Shown piece after piece: positions 48,091-49,675 of a stretch of DNA of 49,675 nt (position 1 is its first letter; each line of letters begins with the position of its first letter). Origin of the DNA: Bacteroidota bacterium (lineage in GTDB: Bacteria; Bacteroidota; Bacteroidia; Chitinophagales; Saprospiraceae); the NCBI GenBank assembly GCA_024642705.1, contig JAHEAQ010000025.1, forward strand, positions 1 to 49,675, read 5' to 3'. The translations under genes and the position numbers were made by a program. The notes under the pieces were generated by a model. The model was not told where the DNA came from. It did not search any database and saw only the letters and a list, made by a program, of their open reading frames with translations.

Positions 48091-48927
48091 ATGATCGTAT
48101 ATAGAATAGAAAGTGGAATACTTATCAATAATGATGGCAAATATTATATATTTTCGGATTTAAATTGGGACCAATTTATCAATGATGACGGATTGTTTCA
48201 AAAATGCAAACAATGTTGTGTTGCAGAACATCAGGTAGAAAATAGTGATACAGTTCCTAATTTTAAACTGCTAAAACCTATTGCAAATCAGGAAATATGG
48301 GCTTCAGGAGTAACTTATTACAACAGCAAGATGGCTCGACAAGAAGAGTCAGAAGTTGCTGGTGGTGCTGACTTTTATGCAAAAGTGTACACAGCAGAAC
48401 GACCAGAGCTATTTTTCAAATCCACAGGAAGCAGAGCTGTAGGTCACATGGATAAACTTGCCATTCGAAAAGATTCTACATGGAATGTTCCAGAACCAGA
48501 ACTGACATTATGCATTTCTTCCAGCGGAAAAATAATTGGATATACCATTGGAAATGACATGAGCAGTCGAAGCATAGAGGGGGAGAATCCACTTTATTTG
48601 CCGCAGGCTAAAACTTATGATCGAAGTGCGGCCATTGGGCCGGGGATTTTTGTTACGGATGAGCCATTTCCTTTTGATGCTGAGGTTTCGATTAAAATTA
48701 AAAGGGCTGGTGAAATGGTATTTGAGGGGCAAACACAGATCAATAAAATAGTCAGGAAATTTGAAGACTTGGTTGCTTATTTGTATCGAGAGACAAGTTT
48801 TCCGAATGGGTGTTTTCTAATGACTGGAACAGGAATAGTACCTGGAAGTGATTTTACTTTGGCACAAGATGATGAGGTAATCATTGAAATTGAACATATT
48901 GGAACATTGGTCAATTGGGTGGGGTGA
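48091..48927 (+). CDS. FAH-family 2-keto-3-deoxy sugar-acid dehydratase-like enzyme
   Basis: A 278-residue fumarylacetoacetate-hydrolase-fold protein. Conserved segments are WASGVTYYNSKMARQEES, VYTAERPELFFKST, WNVPEPELTLCIS (metal-binding Glu residues), GYTIGNDMSSRSIEGENP and LYLPQAKTYDRSAAIGPG. They match the branch that includes 2-dehydro-3-deoxy-D-arabinonate dehydratase (KdaD) of Weimberg-type pentose pathways. It would convert the product of the IlvD/Edd enzyme to 2-oxoglutarate semialdehyde. It is the last gene of the trio. A pyruvate hydrolase or lyase role in the same fold cannot be excluded. Confidence 0.85.
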   Translation: MIVYRIESGILINNDGKYYIFSDLNWDQFINDDGLFQKCKQCCVAEHQVENSDTVPNFKLLKPIANQEIWASGVTYYNSKMARQEESEVAGGADFYAKVYTAERPELFFKSTGSRAVGHMDKLAIRKDSTWNVPEPELTLCISSSGKIIGYTIGNDMSSRSIEGENPLYLPQAKTYDRSAAIGPGIFVTDEPFPFDAEVSIKIKRAGEMVFEGQTQINKIVRKFEDLVAYLYRETSFPNGCFLMTGTGIVPGSDFTLAQDDEVIIEIEHIGTLVNWVG

Positions 48928-49023
48928 TGGGGAAAGTATCAAAATTGTTGAAACTTTTTTGTTTTGTAAATCTCGGGTTGCCGATTAATTTCCTTGTTAT
49001 GAGGAATAGTTTTGGTTAATTCC

Positions 49024-49048
49024 TAGCCCTAGGTTGCAACTAGGGCTA
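49024..49048. repeat. 25-bp REP-like palindrome
   Basis: TAGCCCTAG-N7-CTAGGGCTA, a perfect nine-base stem with a seven-base loop (GTTGCAA), in non-coding DNA about 100 bp past the FAH gene. It is GC-rich for this region and has no T-run, so a REP-like element fits better than a terminator. Confidence 0.55.
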
Positions 49049-49194
49049 ATAATATTGTACCCCCTTCAGGCTTTTCAATATCTATTGTTAATACTTACAT
49101 GGAGCTGACATATATAGTCAGGATTGTCAGTATAAAAACTTTAGTCAACCTCAGTATTTATTATGCTAAATTTTACAAAAAATATCAATTTAGA

Positions 49195-49344
49195 AGGTGT
49201 TTTTCAACAGCATATAGAATTGAACCTAAAATATTTATTAGGTCATCTATTACGAAGCCCTAATGAATAATTCAGGTTAAAAGTGCAGAAAATAGGGAAG
49301 CCTTGGACAGATTTTCGATTTTTATTTCTGGTTTTCCTTGGGAA
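49195..49344. repeat. Bipartite repeat, copy 1
   Basis: Part A is 23 bp at 49195-49217 (starting AGGTGTTTTTCAACAG), then a 67-bp spacer, then part B at 49285-49344 (starting GCAGAAAAT, with GATTTTTATTTCTGG inside). Both parts recur in copy 2 in the same order, part A identical and part B with a few differences. Confidence 0.65.
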
Positions 49345-49581
49345 TGAAATATTGATGGTTACATAAAATACAAACTTTAAGAGATAATTTTGGCACCAAA
49401 AAAACAAGAAAAAATGCCTTTGGAAAACAGAGTTTATTGTTTCTTTTTTTGCTCAATCAAAAATAAAAAGACATTGAGATTCTAAAAATAATCGACCTAT
49501 TTGGTTGATTTTTCCCTTACTTTTTCAAAAGAATTTCACCTTTAATATATATCTTCCAACTATAAGAAATAGACTTAAAGG

Positions 49582-49675
49582 AGGTGTTTTTCAACAGCAT
49601 ATAGCAATAAAAATCGCAGAAAATTGGGAATCCTTGGACCGATTTTCCGATTTTTATTTCTGGTTTTCCTTGAGA
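49582..49675. repeat. Bipartite repeat, copy 2, cut by the window edge
   Basis: Part A at 49582-49604 is identical to copy 1; an 11-bp spacer follows (67 bp in copy 1); part B runs from 49616 to the window end with a few substitutions. More copies may lie downstream. Confidence 0.65.

Larger units (their letters stand above)
48928..49675. other. Non-coding 3' region of the window
   Basis: No convincing gene is found in these 748 bp. They hold the palindrome at 49024 and the two copies of the bipartite repeat. A 36-codon frame from the ATG at 49163 passes through repeat copy 1 but has no family features. Confidence 0.55.

Noticed and set aside
49163-49273. 36-codon frame through the repeat
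   Set aside because: No family features and it depends on the repeated non-coding sequence.

Overview
The window looks like about 50 kb of chromosome from an AT-rich member of the Bacteroidota, probably near Saprospiraceae/Chitinophagales. The evidence is a type IX secretion (T9SS) type A sorting domain on a giant Cys-rich surface protein, SprB-like repeats, a HYC_CC_PP-family protein, a CusB with a DUF3347 tail, a DUF5946 protein, and several TAnnTTTG-type -7 promoter elements with almost no Shine-Dalgarno sequences. I see no rRNA, tRNA, CRISPR array, integrase or complete insertion sequence. The phylum is well supported; a finer placement is inference.

Layout. 1-8.1 kb: two secreted multidomain proteins, both with plant-type leucine-rich repeats: the 3' part of a LRR/15-fold repeat/SprB/T9SS adhesin, and a reprolysin-like metalloprotease that stops inside a terminator hairpin without a sorting domain. 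8.1-15.8 kb (minus strand): a copper/silver efflux locus (HYC_CC_PP protein, CusA, TolC-type protein, CusB, small HMBD lipoprotein). 15.9-18.1 kb: a 56-residue membrane peptide missed by length cut-offs, a catalytically degenerate REP-associated transposase-like (RAYT-like) gene bordered by hairpins, and a DUF5946 gene. 18.2-24.6 kb: exported S9 peptidase, metallo-beta-lactamase-fold lipoprotein and VPS10/BNR propeller protein. 24.6-26.1 kb: a glycosyltransferase and a small lipoprotein. 26.1-35.4 kb: a compact hutHUIG histidine-degradation operon with a divergent LysR regulator and a large FAD/Fe-S dehydrogenase downstream of it. 35.5-36.3 kb: a second RAYT-like gene, interrupted by a 75-bp palindromic insertion that supplies two in-frame stops. 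36.5-41.5 kb (minus): a coupled TPR-membrane/TPR-AAA pair, a MATE transporter and a patatin-like phospholipase. 41.6-44.8 kb: a tricorn-type protease. 45.0-48.9 kb: a sugar-acid catabolic trio (IlvD/Edd dehydratase, GntP permease, FAH-family 2-keto-3-deoxy sugar-acid dehydratase). The last 750 bp is non-coding and holds a palindrome and two copies of a bipartite repeat.

How the genes work together. HutH, HutU, HutI and HutG make up the four-step route from histidine to glutamate plus formamide, probably under the divergent LysR protein. The cus genes form a tripartite metal exporter with extra periplasmic metal-binding parts. The last three genes could import an aldonic acid and dehydrate it twice, as in the Weimberg-type pentose route. 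The least described material is the pair of RAYT-like genes that have lost both the HUH histidines and the catalytic tyrosine, together with the palindromes in and around them, and the TPR-AAA/TPR-membrane gene pair.
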